64,000 nucleotides of DNA, from positions 39,671 through 103,670 of the forward strand of contig JAJDVW010000050.1 of assembly GCA_022825925.1 (NCBI GenBank). Direction: 5' to 3'. This document shows, in pieces, positions 16,756 through 26,160 of this stretch (positions are counted from its first letter, which is position 1; the number at the start of each line of letters is the position of its first letter). This DNA is from Pseudomonadales bacterium (lineage in GTDB: Bacteria > Pseudomonadota > Gammaproteobacteria > Pseudomonadales > Azotimanducaceae). The translations under genes were made by a program, and so were the position numbers. Below the pieces are notes generated by a model. It was not told where the DNA came from. It saw only the letters and a program-made list of their open reading frames with translations, and searched no databases.

Positions 16756-17619
16756 CTACCGCGGACCGCGGTAGGTGTCGCGCGTGTAGTACTCGGACTG
16801 ATGCGTCGCCGGCCGGCCGCCCCAGCCGATCTCGACCTGGAATCCCGACGGACCCTTGCAGTAGAACGAGAACGTCTGGTCGTTGGCGTGCCTGCCGAGC
16901 GGCACGGTGATCGGATACTGGCTCTTGCTCACGATTCCGTGGGCCAGGAGCACATCGTCCAGGTGGTCCACCTCCAGCATGATGTGATGGATGTGCTTGC
17001 CGTCGGTCGGCACGCCGAAGGCGAACGTGTGGTCGCGCGCGTTGGCGTGCATGAACAGGAATTCGGCCGTACTGCCATCCGGCATGGGCATCCGGTACTC
17101 CAGGCTGCCGCGCATCCCGAGGTTCCGGTAGAAGTCGTAGGTCGCCTCCAGGCCCGCGTGATTCACCAGCACGTGGCCCACGCCGCCGTCGCCGGTCACG
17201 AAACGGCTGAACATCGGCCGACCGGGGTGGAACGGGCGGTGCGCTTCCACCTGCGGACCGTGGAAGATCTCGAGCGGGATGCCCGCCGGGTCGCTCAGCG
17301 TGAGCAGCTCGAGGACGTGCCGGTCGCGGGCGACGTCGTCGCCGGCCACCTCGTAGGGGACGCCCAGTTCCGACAGGTGCGCCTGCATCGCCGTGAACTC
17401 CGCCGGCCCCGCGACGCGCAGGCCCGCGCCGATCAGGTCGTCGGCGCCGTTCTCCTCGAGGGCGATCCGGTGATGCCACTGGTCGCTGCGCAGGTAGAGC
17501 CTGCCGGGATCGCTGTCGTCGCCAATCTCGAGACCGACGAGATCCGTGGCGAACGCGCGCCACTCCTCCAGGCTCGAAACGCCGAACCGCACGTAACCCA
17601 GTTCCGTGACTGCAGTCAT
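16756..17619 (-). CDS. Extradiol ring-cleavage dioxygenase (type I, VOC)
   Basis: This 287-residue two-module VOC dioxygenase resembles BphC/HsaC-type enzymes. The likely Fe(II) ligands are H in GVGHVLVNH (about 148), H in KHIHHIMLEV (about 210) and E in GFQVEIGWGG (about 265), which is the normal His-His-Glu set with conserved spacing. It would open a catechol ring next to the hydroxyls. Classical homoprotocatechuate clusters use HpaD, so a BphC-like enzyme here suggests a bulkier substrate. Its start codon shares one base with the stop of the HpaB-like gene. Confidence 0.88.
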   Translation of the reverse strand: MTAVTELGYVRFGVSSLEEWRAFATDLVGLEIGDDSDPGRLYLRSDQWHHRIALEENGADDLIGAGLRVAGPAEFTAMQAHLSELGVPYEVAGDDVARDRHVLELLTLSDPAGIPLEIFHGPQVEAHRPFHPGRPMFSRFVTGDGGVGHVLVNHAGLEATYDFYRNLGMRGSLEYRMPMPDGSTAEFLFMHANARDHTFAFGVPTDGKHIHHIMLEVDHLDDVLLAHGIVSKSQYPITVPLGRHANDQTFSFYCKGPSGFQVEIGWGGRPATHQSEYYTRDTYRGPR

Positions 17620-19109
17620 CAGGTTGCCTCCCTCTCAGGGCGGTCGCCACGCCTGTACCGCGCCATGATAGCGTCCGTAGCCTTCCAGAACTCCGGCACG
17701 GCCGACCACGTCCCCAGGCGCTGCGCCATGAGGTGCGCGAGCGCGTAGTTCCGCGGGGCCGACGCAAGGTAGAAGCGCTCGTAGAGCTCCACGCGGCCCC
17801 CGAGCGCCGAGCCCACCATGTCCCACGCCGTGCGGAAAAGGCGCGCGCGTTCCTGCGCCGAGGCGTCGTCCGCACCCCGCAGGTAGTGGTCCAGCAGTTC
17901 TTCGAGGTCGGGGTCGTCGAAGTCCGCGCGCGCCGGCGTCGCCAGCAGGTTGTGCGAGCCGACGGTCTTGAGGATGTCGTTTGCCCGCACCATCCAGCCC
18001 GGCAGGGTCGGGCGGAGCGCGATGAACGGGCGTTCGTCGCAGATCCACGTGCCGTCGCCGTAGTCGAAAGCGCCGTCCTCGGCAGCCTTGAGCGCGCTTC
18101 GGGTCAGCTCCGCGTAGGACCAGAGTTCGCCGAGCATCTGGTTCGTCTCGCCGCGTTTCTGCTGGCCCGTCACGTCCGCGATGCGCGACGCGAGTTCGTA
18201 GGCGAACTCGAGCTTCGTCAACGCGCGGATGACCGTCTGCTGCATGATGTTGCCCGTCCAGCCGCGCTGCATCACGGTGTTGAACACCTCCGGGTTGGCG
18301 TCGCAGAAGACCCGCGACTTCGGGATCTCGACGTGGTCGAAGACCATGAACGCGTCCTGCTCGTCGAACCGGCTCGAGAAGGGCGCATCGAAGGCGTCCC
18401 GGTCCGTGCCGTAGTGATCGCGGCAGAGAATCCTGAGCCCGGGGGCACTCATGGGCACCGAGAACGCGATCGCGATCTCCGGCTGGTCCGCCGGGACCGG
18501 GTGGGCCGGATACACCGCGAGTTCGTCGGCGAACGGGCCGAGGGTCGCGAGAATCCGGGCGCCGTGGACGACGATGGCGTCCGCGGTTTCGTCCACCTTG
18601 CGCAAGGCCAGCTCCAGGTTGACGCCTGCGTAGTCCGGCACGCGCTTGTCCACGATGGGATGAACGATGGTGTGGGTGAGCGCCAGGTCCTTCTCGGCGA
18701 TCTCCCGCTGGAAGGCGAGCAGGTTGTCGTGGCCTTCCTGGTTCCCCGCCGCACGCCAGAGACTCGGCTGCCCGGCGAACCCCGCGAACGTGACGTTCAC
18801 GTAGTCCGGCGTCCGGCCGAGCATCCCGACGCCGTACCGCGCCAGCTTCCCGAGGCCCCGGTGGCGCCGTTCGAGATCGTCGCGGCTCGTCGGGATAAGG
18901 TGGCTGATGCCGGTGACGCCCCCGTTGCCGTCGACCATCAGGCAGTCGTCGGCGTGGCGGTGCTGCCAGTCGAAGTAGCCCGCCATCCCGGCGAGCGATC
19001 CCCGGAACGCCGTGCAGGTCGTGACGTCCCGGACCGCCTCGCCGTTCACCCAGACGGCACGGCCGTCCCGCAAGCCCTCCAAGTATTGCCTGCCCGTGCG
19101 CGCCGCCAT
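17619..19109 (-). CDS. HpaB-family flavin-dependent aromatic monooxygenase
   Basis: This 496-residue FADH2-dependent hydroxylase is related to 4-hydroxyphenylacetate 3-monooxygenase and HsaA/TftD-type enzymes. MTGRQYLEGLRDGR-like N-terminus, TYAGVNLELALRKV-type core and the FAD-contact region RGWTGNIMQQTVIRALTKLE are typical. It ortho-hydroxylates a phenol to a catechol for the downstream dioxygenase. The family needs a separate flavin reductase (HpaC), and none is encoded nearby. It is the first gene of the minus-strand set and is divergent from the DOPA-dioxygenase-like gene, with 88 bases between. Confidence 0.9.
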   Translation of the reverse strand: MAARTGRQYLEGLRDGRAVWVNGEAVRDVTTCTAFRGSLAGMAGYFDWQHRHADDCLMVDGNGGVTGISHLIPTSRDDLERRHRGLGKLARYGVGMLGRTPDYVNVTFAGFAGQPSLWRAAGNQEGHDNLLAFQREIAEKDLALTHTIVHPIVDKRVPDYAGVNLELALRKVDETADAIVVHGARILATLGPFADELAVYPAHPVPADQPEIAIAFSVPMSAPGLRILCRDHYGTDRDAFDAPFSSRFDEQDAFMVFDHVEIPKSRVFCDANPEVFNTVMQRGWTGNIMQQTVIRALTKLEFAYELASRIADVTGQQKRGETNQMLGELWSYAELTRSALKAAEDGAFDYGDGTWICDERPFIALRPTLPGWMVRANDILKTVGSHNLLATPARADFDDPDLEELLDHYLRGADDASAQERARLFRTAWDMVGSALGGRVELYERFYLASAPRNYALAHLMAQRLGTWSAVPEFWKATDAIMARYRRGDRPEREAT

Positions 19110-19196
19110 CGAAGTGCCCTTCCACCAAAAGGGACGGAGTCTATCGCCCGGGACCCGGATGTCGCACCCCGGCGTCTTCCCCTATGCTCTCCTCCC

Positions 19197-19559
19197 ATGC
19201 CCAGACGACCCGAAAACCTGCACGAGCGCTACCACGCCCACGTCTACTTCGACGAGTCCACGGAGGATCAGGCGCGCGCCCTGTGCGTCGATGCCTGGCG
19301 GGAATGCCACGTGGGGCTCGGACGCTTCCATCGGCGCCCCGTCGGCCCGCACCCGCGCTGGAGCTGTCAGCTCACCTTCGATGCGGACGAGTTCGACCGC
19401 CTGATTCCGTGGCTCGACGGACACCGCGGCGGCCTCGACGTCCTCGTGCACCCGCTGACGGACGACGCGCTGGAGGAGCACACGTCGCTGGCCGGGTGGC
19501 TGGGGAACGAGATCCCGCTGTCGGTCGATGTCTTCAAGCCCGAATCGGAAGACTCCTGA
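19197..19559 (+). CDS. DOPA 4,5-dioxygenase family protein
   Basis: This 120-residue protein carries the full family pattern: YHAHVYFD at 12-19, GRFHRRPVGPHPRWSCQLTF in the centre and RGGLDVLVHPLTDDAL near the end, with conserved histidines that could bind iron. Family members cleave catechols such as DOPA, but most bacterial copies are uncharacterised. Divergent placement from the HpaB-like hydroxylase links it to catechol metabolism. The ATG at 19197 begins right after a T-rich stretch and no strong ribosome binding site is visible. Confidence 0.85.
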   Translation: MPRRPENLHERYHAHVYFDESTEDQARALCVDAWRECHVGLGRFHRRPVGPHPRWSCQLTFDADEFDRLIPWLDGHRGGLDVLVHPLTDDALEEHTSLAGWLGNEIPLSVDVFKPESEDS

Positions 19560-19574
19560 CGGGCCTCTTTCCCC

Positions 19575-20339
19575 ATGGATGCCCATGTCAACCCAAGCCC
19601 CGGCAAGCCGGTCATCGGCATCACCTGCATGCGGCGCACGATCGAACTCTACTCCAGCGAGATGGATGCCTTCTTTGTCGACGGCAGTTACGCGCGGCGC
19701 GTCCGGGAGGCCGGCGGCGTACCGGTGCTGCTGCCGCAGTTGCGCATCGAGGAGGCCGGCGCGGCGGCGCGGAGCATCGACGGGCTCATCTTGAGCGGCG
19801 GCGACGATGTGCATCCCGAAGCCTACGGTGTGCTCGACGAGGGGGTCTCGGTGGACACGGACCTGCCCGTCGACCTCGGCGAGATCGAACTGCTGAAGCG
19901 GGCCGTGGCCCGGGAGGTTCCGGTGCTCGGCATCTGCCGCGGCGCACAGATCGTCAACGTGGCTTACGGCGGCAGCCTGCACCAGGACATGCTCGGGAGG
20001 AGCGATTGCCATCCCCCGCGTCCGGAAACGCTCGACGAGATCGTCGCCCACCGCCACGACCTGGAAGTGGCGCCCGGCAGCGAACTCGCGCGCATCCTGG
20101 GCGCCGGGCCGCGCCAGGTGAACTCCACGCACCACCAGGCCATCGGCGAGCTGGCGGCGGGCTTCCGCGCGGTGGCCTGGGCGCCGGACGGAGTCGTCGA
20201 GGCGATAGAGTCGGAGGCGCCGGGCTATCTCGTCGCCGTTCAGTGGCACCCGGAGAAGCTGCCGCCGCCCCGGGACCAGGAACTGTTCGACGACCTGGTC
20301 CGTGCTTCGACCGGGCGCCTTGCCAGTGCCCGGGACTGA
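19575..20339 (+). CDS. Gamma-glutamyl-amine hydrolase (PuuD-like class I amidotransferase)
   Basis: This 254-residue class I glutamine-amidotransferase-fold hydrolase has nucleophile C121 in LGICRGAQIVNVAYGG, SGGDDVHPE at 74-82, and catalytic His in AVQWHPEK near 223. PuuD-type enzymes release 4-aminobutyrate or a related acid from its gamma-glutamyl conjugate in the cytoplasm. A glutamine-synthetase-like ligase at 22794 and a spermidine-dehydrogenase-like flavoprotein at 24184 support polyamine or amine catabolism. It follows the DOPA-dioxygenase gene by 15 bases. Confidence 0.85.
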   Translation: MDAHVNPSPGKPVIGITCMRRTIELYSSEMDAFFVDGSYARRVREAGGVPVLLPQLRIEEAGAAARSIDGLILSGGDDVHPEAYGVLDEGVSVDTDLPVDLGEIELLKRAVAREVPVLGICRGAQIVNVAYGGSLHQDMLGRSDCHPPRPETLDEIVAHRHDLEVAPGSELARILGAGPRQVNSTHHQAIGELAAGFRAVAWAPDGVVEAIESEAPGYLVAVQWHPEKLPPPRDQELFDDLVRASTGRLASARD

Positions 20340-20391
20340 GGTCCGGTCCGTGGCTCGAGAGCAGCCTCGCGACCGACGGGCTTCAAACTGA

Positions 20392-21588
20392 CTACGCCAT
20401 CGTGTCCGTATCGATGACCCTTGGCGCGTAGGACACCGGGAGTGGCCCCATGCCGTTCCAGTCCACCGCGCCGACGACCCGGTAGTCCGGCAGGTGGCGC
20501 AGCACTTCCTCCACGGCGACGCGGATCTCGAGCCGGGCCAGGTGCAGGCCCAGGCAGCGGTGCTTGCCGACACCGAACGCCAGGTGCCGGTTGGGTTTGC
20601 GGCCGAGGACGAAGCGGTCGGGTTCGGGGAACTGCTCGCCGTCCCGGTCGGCGGAGGCGAAGAGCATCATCACCCGCTCTCCCGCGGCGATGGGCTGGCC
20701 ACTGATCTCCGTATCCCGGGTGGCGGTGCGGGCGATCCCCCACACCGGCGAATAGAGGCGCAGCACTTCCTCCACGGCCTCGGGGATCCTGGCCGGCTCG
20801 CGCAGCAGCCGCTCCCGCAGGGCGTCGTTCGCGCCGATCTGCAGCAGCAGGTTGCGGATGGTGAAGGCGGTGTTGTCGAGCCCGGCGATCAGCAGGAACC
20901 AGCAGAAGTCCATCACCTGCCGGCCGGAAAGGGGTGCGCCTTCCACCTCGGCGGCGAGCAGCCTGCTGATGAAGTCGGAACCCGGCTTCTCCCGGCGGCG
21001 CGGGATGAGTTCGTTGAAGAACGCCACGATGCTGTCGGAGGCGCGCCGGGCGGACGCGGCGTCCTTGCGCTCGTAGACGATCTCCTCGGTCCACGCCTGC
21101 AGATCGCCCATCTGCGCCGCGTCTCCCTCTATGCCGAGCAACTTGCAGATGACGGTGGTGGGCAGCGGCTTCGCGAAGCGCTCGCTGAATTCCGCCGCGC
21201 CGGCCTCCGAGATGTCCGCCAGCAGTCTGCGCGCGGCGCCGCGCACCATGGGCTCCCGGGCGGCCACGGCGTCGCGCGAGAGTTCCCGGGCGAGAATGCT
21301 GCGCAGGGCGGTGTGCTCGGGCGGGTCCGATTCCATGGGCAGGGCACGGCCGTCGTACTCCATGGGCGGTATGGCGATGCCCCGCGAGGAACAGAAGGTC
21401 TCCGGATCGAGGGCGACGCGAAAGACATCCTCGTAGCGGGATACCGCCCAGAATCCGTCGTGGGCGTCCACCCAGCCCACCGGGCATTCGCCGCGGAACC
21501 GTTCGTAGACGGGAAAGGGATCCTTGCGGAACGACGGGTCGTACGGTTGCCAGTCGGCGGTCAGCGGGCGTTTGCCGGAGGAACTCAT
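20392..21588 (-). CDS. Cytochrome P450
   Basis: This 398-residue soluble bacterial P450 has heme-ligand C345 in FGVGKHRCLG, ExxR in EEVLR, and I-helix LLIAGLDNTAF, in which D-N-T replaces the common acid-alcohol pair but stays within family variation. ESDPPEHTALR is also typical. The start at 21588 (MSSSGKR) is chosen because it leaves a 13-base gap to the upstream gene and gives normal length. No ferredoxin or reductase is near, so redox partners come from elsewhere. Substrate is unknown. Confidence 0.92.
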   Translation of the reverse strand: MSSSGKRPLTADWQPYDPSFRKDPFPVYERFRGECPVGWVDAHDGFWAVSRYEDVFRVALDPETFCSSRGIAIPPMEYDGRALPMESDPPEHTALRSILARELSRDAVAAREPMVRGAARRLLADISEAGAAEFSERFAKPLPTTVICKLLGIEGDAAQMGDLQAWTEEIVYERKDAASARRASDSIVAFFNELIPRRREKPGSDFISRLLAAEVEGAPLSGRQVMDFCWFLLIAGLDNTAFTIRNLLLQIGANDALRERLLREPARIPEAVEEVLRLYSPVWGIARTATRDTEISGQPIAAGERVMMLFASADRDGEQFPEPDRFVLGRKPNRHLAFGVGKHRCLGLHLARLEIRVAVEEVLRHLPDYRVVGAVDWNGMGPLPVSYAPRVIDTDTMA

Positions 21589-21601
21589 CGCGCAAGCGTC
21601 G

Positions 21602-22708
21602 CTAGATGACGTAGTTGCCGGCTTGAAGCACCGCCGTGCGTCCGCCCGCGGCATCGATCAGGTCGGCGGAGACGGTGATCGGGCAGTCCCGCGCGTAGGG
21701 GTTGTCGATGTGCATGACGGTGCTCTCGTTCAGGAAACGGGCGGGCCCGACGGTGCCGCCGAGGAAGTCGCTGCGGCCGAAGCCCCAGTGGAAGCCGGCC
21801 TTCTCGTCCTCGATGTAGAGCCCGGACACGCGCGCGCCCGGGTTGCAGCCGAATGCGATTTCGCCCACGTTGCGGCGCATCGGGTCCACATCGAAGATCC
21901 GCCGGTAGTGGTCCCGCGCGGGATTCTCGCCCTCGACCGCCACCACGCGGTTCGCTTCCACCCGGAACGACGCCACCGACCCGTCGTCGAGCGCGACCGG
22001 AATGACACCCTCGGTGCGCGGCAGGTCGCCGGCGATCTCCCCCTCGTAGGGCGTGATCCAGACCTCGCCGCTCGGCAGGTTGATCAGGGGAATGCCCTCC
22101 TTGTCCCGTCGCAGGTAGCCGTTGTCGACACCGGGGCGTCGATGGCGCAGGTCGAACCGGCAGCGGTCGCCGGTGGCGAATTCGACTTCCGCGGCAACCG
22201 CGCCTTCAATCAGGGCCTCCAGCACCGCGCAGCGATCGCGCAGGGCCGCGTAGTCGATGGCGAGGCAGGCGTCTTCCATGTCCTTGCGCAGTAGCGGGGC
22301 ACTGGCGGCGCGGAAACTGGCGGCCCCCGGGCGGCGCATGGACGCCATCGCAAGCCCCGAGGTCATGGAAACCTCGTTCATGCCGATGGCCAGGCTGACC
22401 TCGTCCAGGGTGTCGTCGACAGGCACGCGACGGCCGTCGAGCGTACCGTGTTCCGGGAAGGGGGCGTGGTGAGCGGCCGCCGCGGGGAACCGCAGGATCG
22501 GGAGTACCTCGAAGCCCCGCTTCTCCCCGAGTTCGGCAAAGGCGCCGTGCCATTCGTCGGCGAGTGCATGGCGCGCTTCCCAGTCGGCATTGAGCGGGTG
22601 CTGCGCGGTGGGTTCGTCCACCAGGAGCAGCACCCGTTCCCCCGCCTGCGGCGCGAAGACCTCGTCGATGAAGGCGTGGATGTCGAAGGGCGAGGCGCTC
22701 ACGGACAT
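21602..22708 (-). CDS. M29-like (aminopeptidase T-related) protein
   Basis: This 368-residue protein resembles the COG2309 group: an N-terminal domain with RVLLLVDEPTAQHPL and a C-terminal metal-site domain with GEIAFGCNPGA, KAGFHWGFGRSDFLGG and HIDNPY. Members include M29 aminopeptidases and 2,5-dihydroxypyridine dioxygenase-like enzymes, which share the fold, so the reaction cannot be fixed. It lies 13 bases upstream of the P450 in the same operon and is divergent from the glutamine-synthetase-like gene. The ATG at 22708 gives a sensible N-terminus. Confidence 0.65.
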   Translation of the reverse strand: MSVSASPFDIHAFIDEVFAPQAGERVLLLVDEPTAQHPLNADWEARHALADEWHGAFAELGEKRGFEVLPILRFPAAAAHHAPFPEHGTLDGRRVPVDDTLDEVSLAIGMNEVSMTSGLAMASMRRPGAASFRAASAPLLRKDMEDACLAIDYAALRDRCAVLEALIEGAVAAEVEFATGDRCRFDLRHRRPGVDNGYLRRDKEGIPLINLPSGEVWITPYEGEIAGDLPRTEGVIPVALDDGSVASFRVEANRVVAVEGENPARDHYRRIFDVDPMRRNVGEIAFGCNPGARVSGLYIEDEKAGFHWGFGRSDFLGGTVGPARFLNESTVMHIDNPYARDCPITVSADLIDAAGGRTAVLQAGNYVI

Positions 22709-22793
22709 CGCTCGCGCCAGACGACTGGCGGATCGAAGACGCTGGCTCGTGCGTATACTGTTTGCATTCCCGAATCCGCAGTGAGCGACACAC

Positions 22794-24179
22794 TTGGAAA
22801 GCCTAAGGCAATTCATCCGGGAACATAAGCTGGAAGCGATGTCGGTCACCGTTCCCGACCTGCACGGCATCGCCCGGGGCAAGAAGGTGCCGGCGCGCCG
22901 CATGCTGGAAAGCGACGCATCGCCCATGCGCATGTCGAACCTGATGGTCATGCTGGACTACGCCGGCATGCCCCATCCGCCGCCGGAGAACGACGATCGC
23001 TGGTGGCCGTCCTGGAGCGAGGGGTACGCCGACACGCGCATGGTCGTGGACCCCGCCACCGCCCGCATCGTGCCGTGGCAACCGGGTACGGGGCTGGTGG
23101 TCGGCGATTTCGAGCACGTGGACGGCCGGGGCATCCTCGAGTACCTGCCCCGCGCCACCCTCAAACGGCTGATCCGGCGCCTGGAAGACCTGGGATTCGA
23201 GGGCAGGGCATCCATCGAGATGGAGTTCATGCTCCTGAACGAGACCCTCCGGACAGTGGCCGAGAAGGGCTATCGGAACCTGGACCCGCTGTGGCCCACA
23301 CCCCAGGCCTACCGCCTGACCACCCTGGGCGTCCATGACGGTCTCCTCTCCGGCATGAGCCGTGCGCTCCTGGATTTCGGGCTGCCGGTCGAGGCCTGGA
23401 ACGCGGAAGCCGGCCCCGGGCAGGTCGAGATCAACCTGGCGCCCGCGGCGGCCCTGCAGGCGGCGGACCAGGGTTTCCTGTTCAAGCACGCGGTCAAGGA
23501 ACTGGCCGCGGCCCGGGAGGTCTGCGCTACCTTCATCGCCAAGCTCTCGCCGGCAGGCTTCGGCAACGGCACGCACCTCAACTTCTCGCTCTGGCGCGAT
23601 GGCGAGAACGCCTTCCACTCGTCCGTGTCGGAGACGGGCATGTCGCCGGTCATGCGGCACTTCGTCGCCGGCGTGGTCCGCACGCTGCCGGAGTTCACGC
23701 TGATGTACGCGCCGACCGTCAACGCCTACCGCCGGTTCGTCCCGCACTTCTCCACCGGGATGATGTTGTCCTGGGGCTTCGACAACAAGTCGAACGGCGT
23801 CCGCAGCGTCACGGAAAGCCCATCGCTCACCCGCATCGAGCAGCGTACCGCCGGCGGCGACGCCAATCCCTATCTGCTGCTCGCCGCCTGCATCGCCGCG
23901 GGCCTCTACGGCATCGAGAACGAACTCGAACCGCCGCCGCCCACCCTGGGGGATGCCTACGCGGACACCGGGCTCGGCCGGGTGCCCGCGACCCTGGAGG
24001 AAGCGCTCGGCCTGTTCGAGCGCAGCGAGATTGCGAACGCGTACCTCGGCGAGGACTTCGTGCGGTTCTACGCCCACAGCCGCCGCATCGAGTGCCGGTG
24101 CTTCGCCGAGGCGACGGAGGGCGTCGATGCGGACGAGGTGACCGATTGGGAGATCGCCCGGTACCTGGAGATGGTGTAA
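22794..24179 (+). CDS. Glutamine-synthetase-like gamma-glutamyl-amine ligase
   Basis: This 461-residue member of the glutamine synthetase superfamily has the short-N-terminus pattern of PuuA/FluG-type ligases (VTVPDLHGIARGKKVP), the ATP/metal segments ASIEMEFMLLNE and GNGTHLNFSLW, and C-terminal RIEQRTAGGDANPYLLLAA. It probably joins glutamate to an amine at ATP cost. The only start keeping the conserved N-terminus is TTG at 22794, since an in-frame stop lies at 22782; the next ATG would remove 15 residues. A TATACT box at 22754-22759 is a possible -10 element. Polyamine substrate is inferred from neighbours. Confidence 0.82.
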   Translation: MESLRQFIREHKLEAMSVTVPDLHGIARGKKVPARRMLESDASPMRMSNLMVMLDYAGMPHPPPENDDRWWPSWSEGYADTRMVVDPATARIVPWQPGTGLVVGDFEHVDGRGILEYLPRATLKRLIRRLEDLGFEGRASIEMEFMLLNETLRTVAEKGYRNLDPLWPTPQAYRLTTLGVHDGLLSGMSRALLDFGLPVEAWNAEAGPGQVEINLAPAAALQAADQGFLFKHAVKELAAAREVCATFIAKLSPAGFGNGTHLNFSLWRDGENAFHSSVSETGMSPVMRHFVAGVVRTLPEFTLMYAPTVNAYRRFVPHFSTGMMLSWGFDNKSNGVRSVTESPSLTRIEQRTAGGDANPYLLLAACIAAGLYGIENELEPPPPTLGDAYADTGLGRVPATLEEALGLFERSEIANAYLGEDFVRFYAHSRRIECRCFAEATEGVDADEVTDWEIARYLEMV

Positions 24180-24183
24180 GCGG

Positions 24184-26160
24184 CTACAGCGCCATCACCT
24201 GGCGGGCCGCCCGATAGCCCTCCGCGTTGGCGCCGGCGAACGCCTGCAGTCCGCGAAGCTCGGAATGGGCGAAGAAGATGCGCCCGTAGCCGGCCCGCAA
24301 CTGATCGGAGGGCGGCCGTCCCCCGTCCGCAGGGTAGAAGAACCCCGGCTGCGGCACGTTGTAGGCGTGCCCCCACCGGTTCAGCGTGATGCCGGCGATA
24401 TCCCGGTCGGGGTCGAAGCCGCCCGCATCGAACAGCCTCGTCATCTGCCGCCGGATACGCCGCTCGTAGTCCGCGTAAGCCGTGCTGAACATTTCCCAGC
24501 GGAGGAGTTCGCCCTGTACCTTTGCCGGCAGCTCCGGCTTGACGAGGGAGGCATAGAACGTCAGCACGATGGGCTTGTCCGGGTGCAGCGGGGCCCGGTA
24601 GCCGCCCACCTGCATGGGCTGGCGGATGTTGCAGGTGAACCCGAACTCGCCGCCCTGGTAGACGGCGGCCGTGATGCCGAGCCGCTCCAGGAAACGCCAG
24701 TTGGTGAGCGCGACGTTGGCAACCAGGTAGGGCACGTGCACGAAGGCCTCGAGGGCGTTGTGGATGTGCGCCGGGGCGTCGCCGAGAATGCTGCGGCTTA
24801 CCCAGGCGCCCGCGCAGACGATGGCGCTCCTGCCGACGGCTGCGTGCAATTCGCCGTCGCGCTCGTAGACGACGCGCACCCGTTTTCCGTTGCAGCCCGG
24901 CAGGTGCCGCACATCGATCACGGTGGCGCCGGTGCGCAGGCGCAACCGGTTGTCCCGGTGGTCGAGGCGCTCGGAGTTGAAGCGCCCGGCGAGGACGTCC
25001 TCCGGGTTCTTGCCGCCGGCGATGCCCTCCGGCCAGAGGTGCTTGGCGAAATACCGGTAGGGGAAACTGTTGCCCCCCGGGAAGCAGCCGACATTGAAGC
25101 CACGCACCACCGCCGGCAGCGACCGGAACGCCGGGTCCGCCTGCACGTCGGGATTCGTCTCGCCGGCAAGCGCGGCGCCCGGCATTTCCATCAATTTCGT
25201 CGCCACCAGCGCCGAACAGGTGCCGGAGCCGGCCCCGACCGCGCTGGCCACCAGCGGGTCGGCGAAACGGGCGATTGCCGGGGAAAGCCCGTGCACGTCG
25301 ACGAGCAGTTGTCCGTAGCTCATCCGGTCGAGCCAGGGCTCCAGGCTGTCGTCCCGTTCCCGGTCGAGGGTCAGGCGCCACTGCCAGCGGATGAAGTCCT
25401 GCCGGACCGCCTCCGGCAACCCCAGGCCTTCGAGGTCCTTCATCCAGGGGTTGCGCACGGGCTCCGGGCGGCGATTGGCGGCGGAGGGGGCCGAGTAGTA
25501 GCCGATGCTGTCGGAGACGATGGCCAACCACAGGTAGATGTAGTTCGAAACGTCGAACTCGAGTGCCTTGTCGGTTCCCTGCAGTTCTTCCAGCCCGTAC
25601 CGGAGCGGCATACCGATGTCGGTGAACTCGTCGTAGAGCAGGTCGTCCCCGAGCGCCACCTGCCCCGGCTCCGTGGGCAACACCACCAGGTTCGAGCCCT
25701 GCGGACCGAAGATGCGGTGACCATCCACCTCGAACTCGTTCTGCCGCGCCTCGCCGCCCGGCACGCGGTGGTTCTCGAGGATCAGTCCCTTGAGCGAACT
25801 CTCCTTGTTGAGCAGGTAGGCCGCGCCCAGGCTGGAAGCGCCGCCACCCACCATGATGACGTCGTAGCCGTCTTCCTCCACGGGCAGGGCCCCGTAGTCC
25901 ACCTCGTCGAAGTAGCCGTCGCGGATCCAGTGTGCGCGGCTCAAAACGTCCCAGGTGTTGCCGTTCACGCCCTGGTAGTCGCCTACGCCGCTGGGGCCGT
26001 CGAACCGCCGGGCCGCCGCCCGGTCGATCGGCGGCAGTTGAACGCCGGCCTTCGCCGCGAGCAGTTCCCGGGGCGTCAGCCCGGCAAGGAGTGCGCTGCC
26101 GGCACCGAGCAACACGCCCCCCAGGTAGTCGCGCCGTGTGACTCCCGCATCCTTGTTCAT
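24184..26160 (-). CDS. Spermidine-dehydrogenase-like flavoprotein with Tat signal
   Basis: This 658-residue FAD oxidoreductase carries a twin-arginine signal TRRDYLGGVLLGAG near the start, so it is exported folded. It has a dinucleotide motif YDVIMVGGGASSLGAAYLL at about 98-116. Architecture, length and the C-terminal YGRIFFAHSELRG segment resemble bacterial spermidine dehydrogenases that oxidise polyamines in the periplasm. The ATG at 26160 has GGGAG seven bases upstream. It converges with the ligase gene (five bases apart). Together with that ligase and the PuuD-like hydrolase it suggests outside oxidation and inside glutamylation of amines. A different amine substrate is possible. Confidence 0.75.
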   Translation of the reverse strand: MNKDAGVTRRDYLGGVLLGAGSALLAGLTPRELLAAKAGVQLPPIDRAAARRFDGPSGVGDYQGVNGNTWDVLSRAHWIRDGYFDEVDYGALPVEEDGYDVIMVGGGASSLGAAYLLNKESSLKGLILENHRVPGGEARQNEFEVDGHRIFGPQGSNLVVLPTEPGQVALGDDLLYDEFTDIGMPLRYGLEELQGTDKALEFDVSNYIYLWLAIVSDSIGYYSAPSAANRRPEPVRNPWMKDLEGLGLPEAVRQDFIRWQWRLTLDRERDDSLEPWLDRMSYGQLLVDVHGLSPAIARFADPLVASAVGAGSGTCSALVATKLMEMPGAALAGETNPDVQADPAFRSLPAVVRGFNVGCFPGGNSFPYRYFAKHLWPEGIAGGKNPEDVLAGRFNSERLDHRDNRLRLRTGATVIDVRHLPGCNGKRVRVVYERDGELHAAVGRSAIVCAGAWVSRSILGDAPAHIHNALEAFVHVPYLVANVALTNWRFLERLGITAAVYQGGEFGFTCNIRQPMQVGGYRAPLHPDKPIVLTFYASLVKPELPAKVQGELLRWEMFSTAYADYERRIRRQMTRLFDAGGFDPDRDIAGITLNRWGHAYNVPQPGFFYPADGGRPPSDQLRAGYGRIFFAHSELRGLQAFAGANAEGYRAARQVMAL

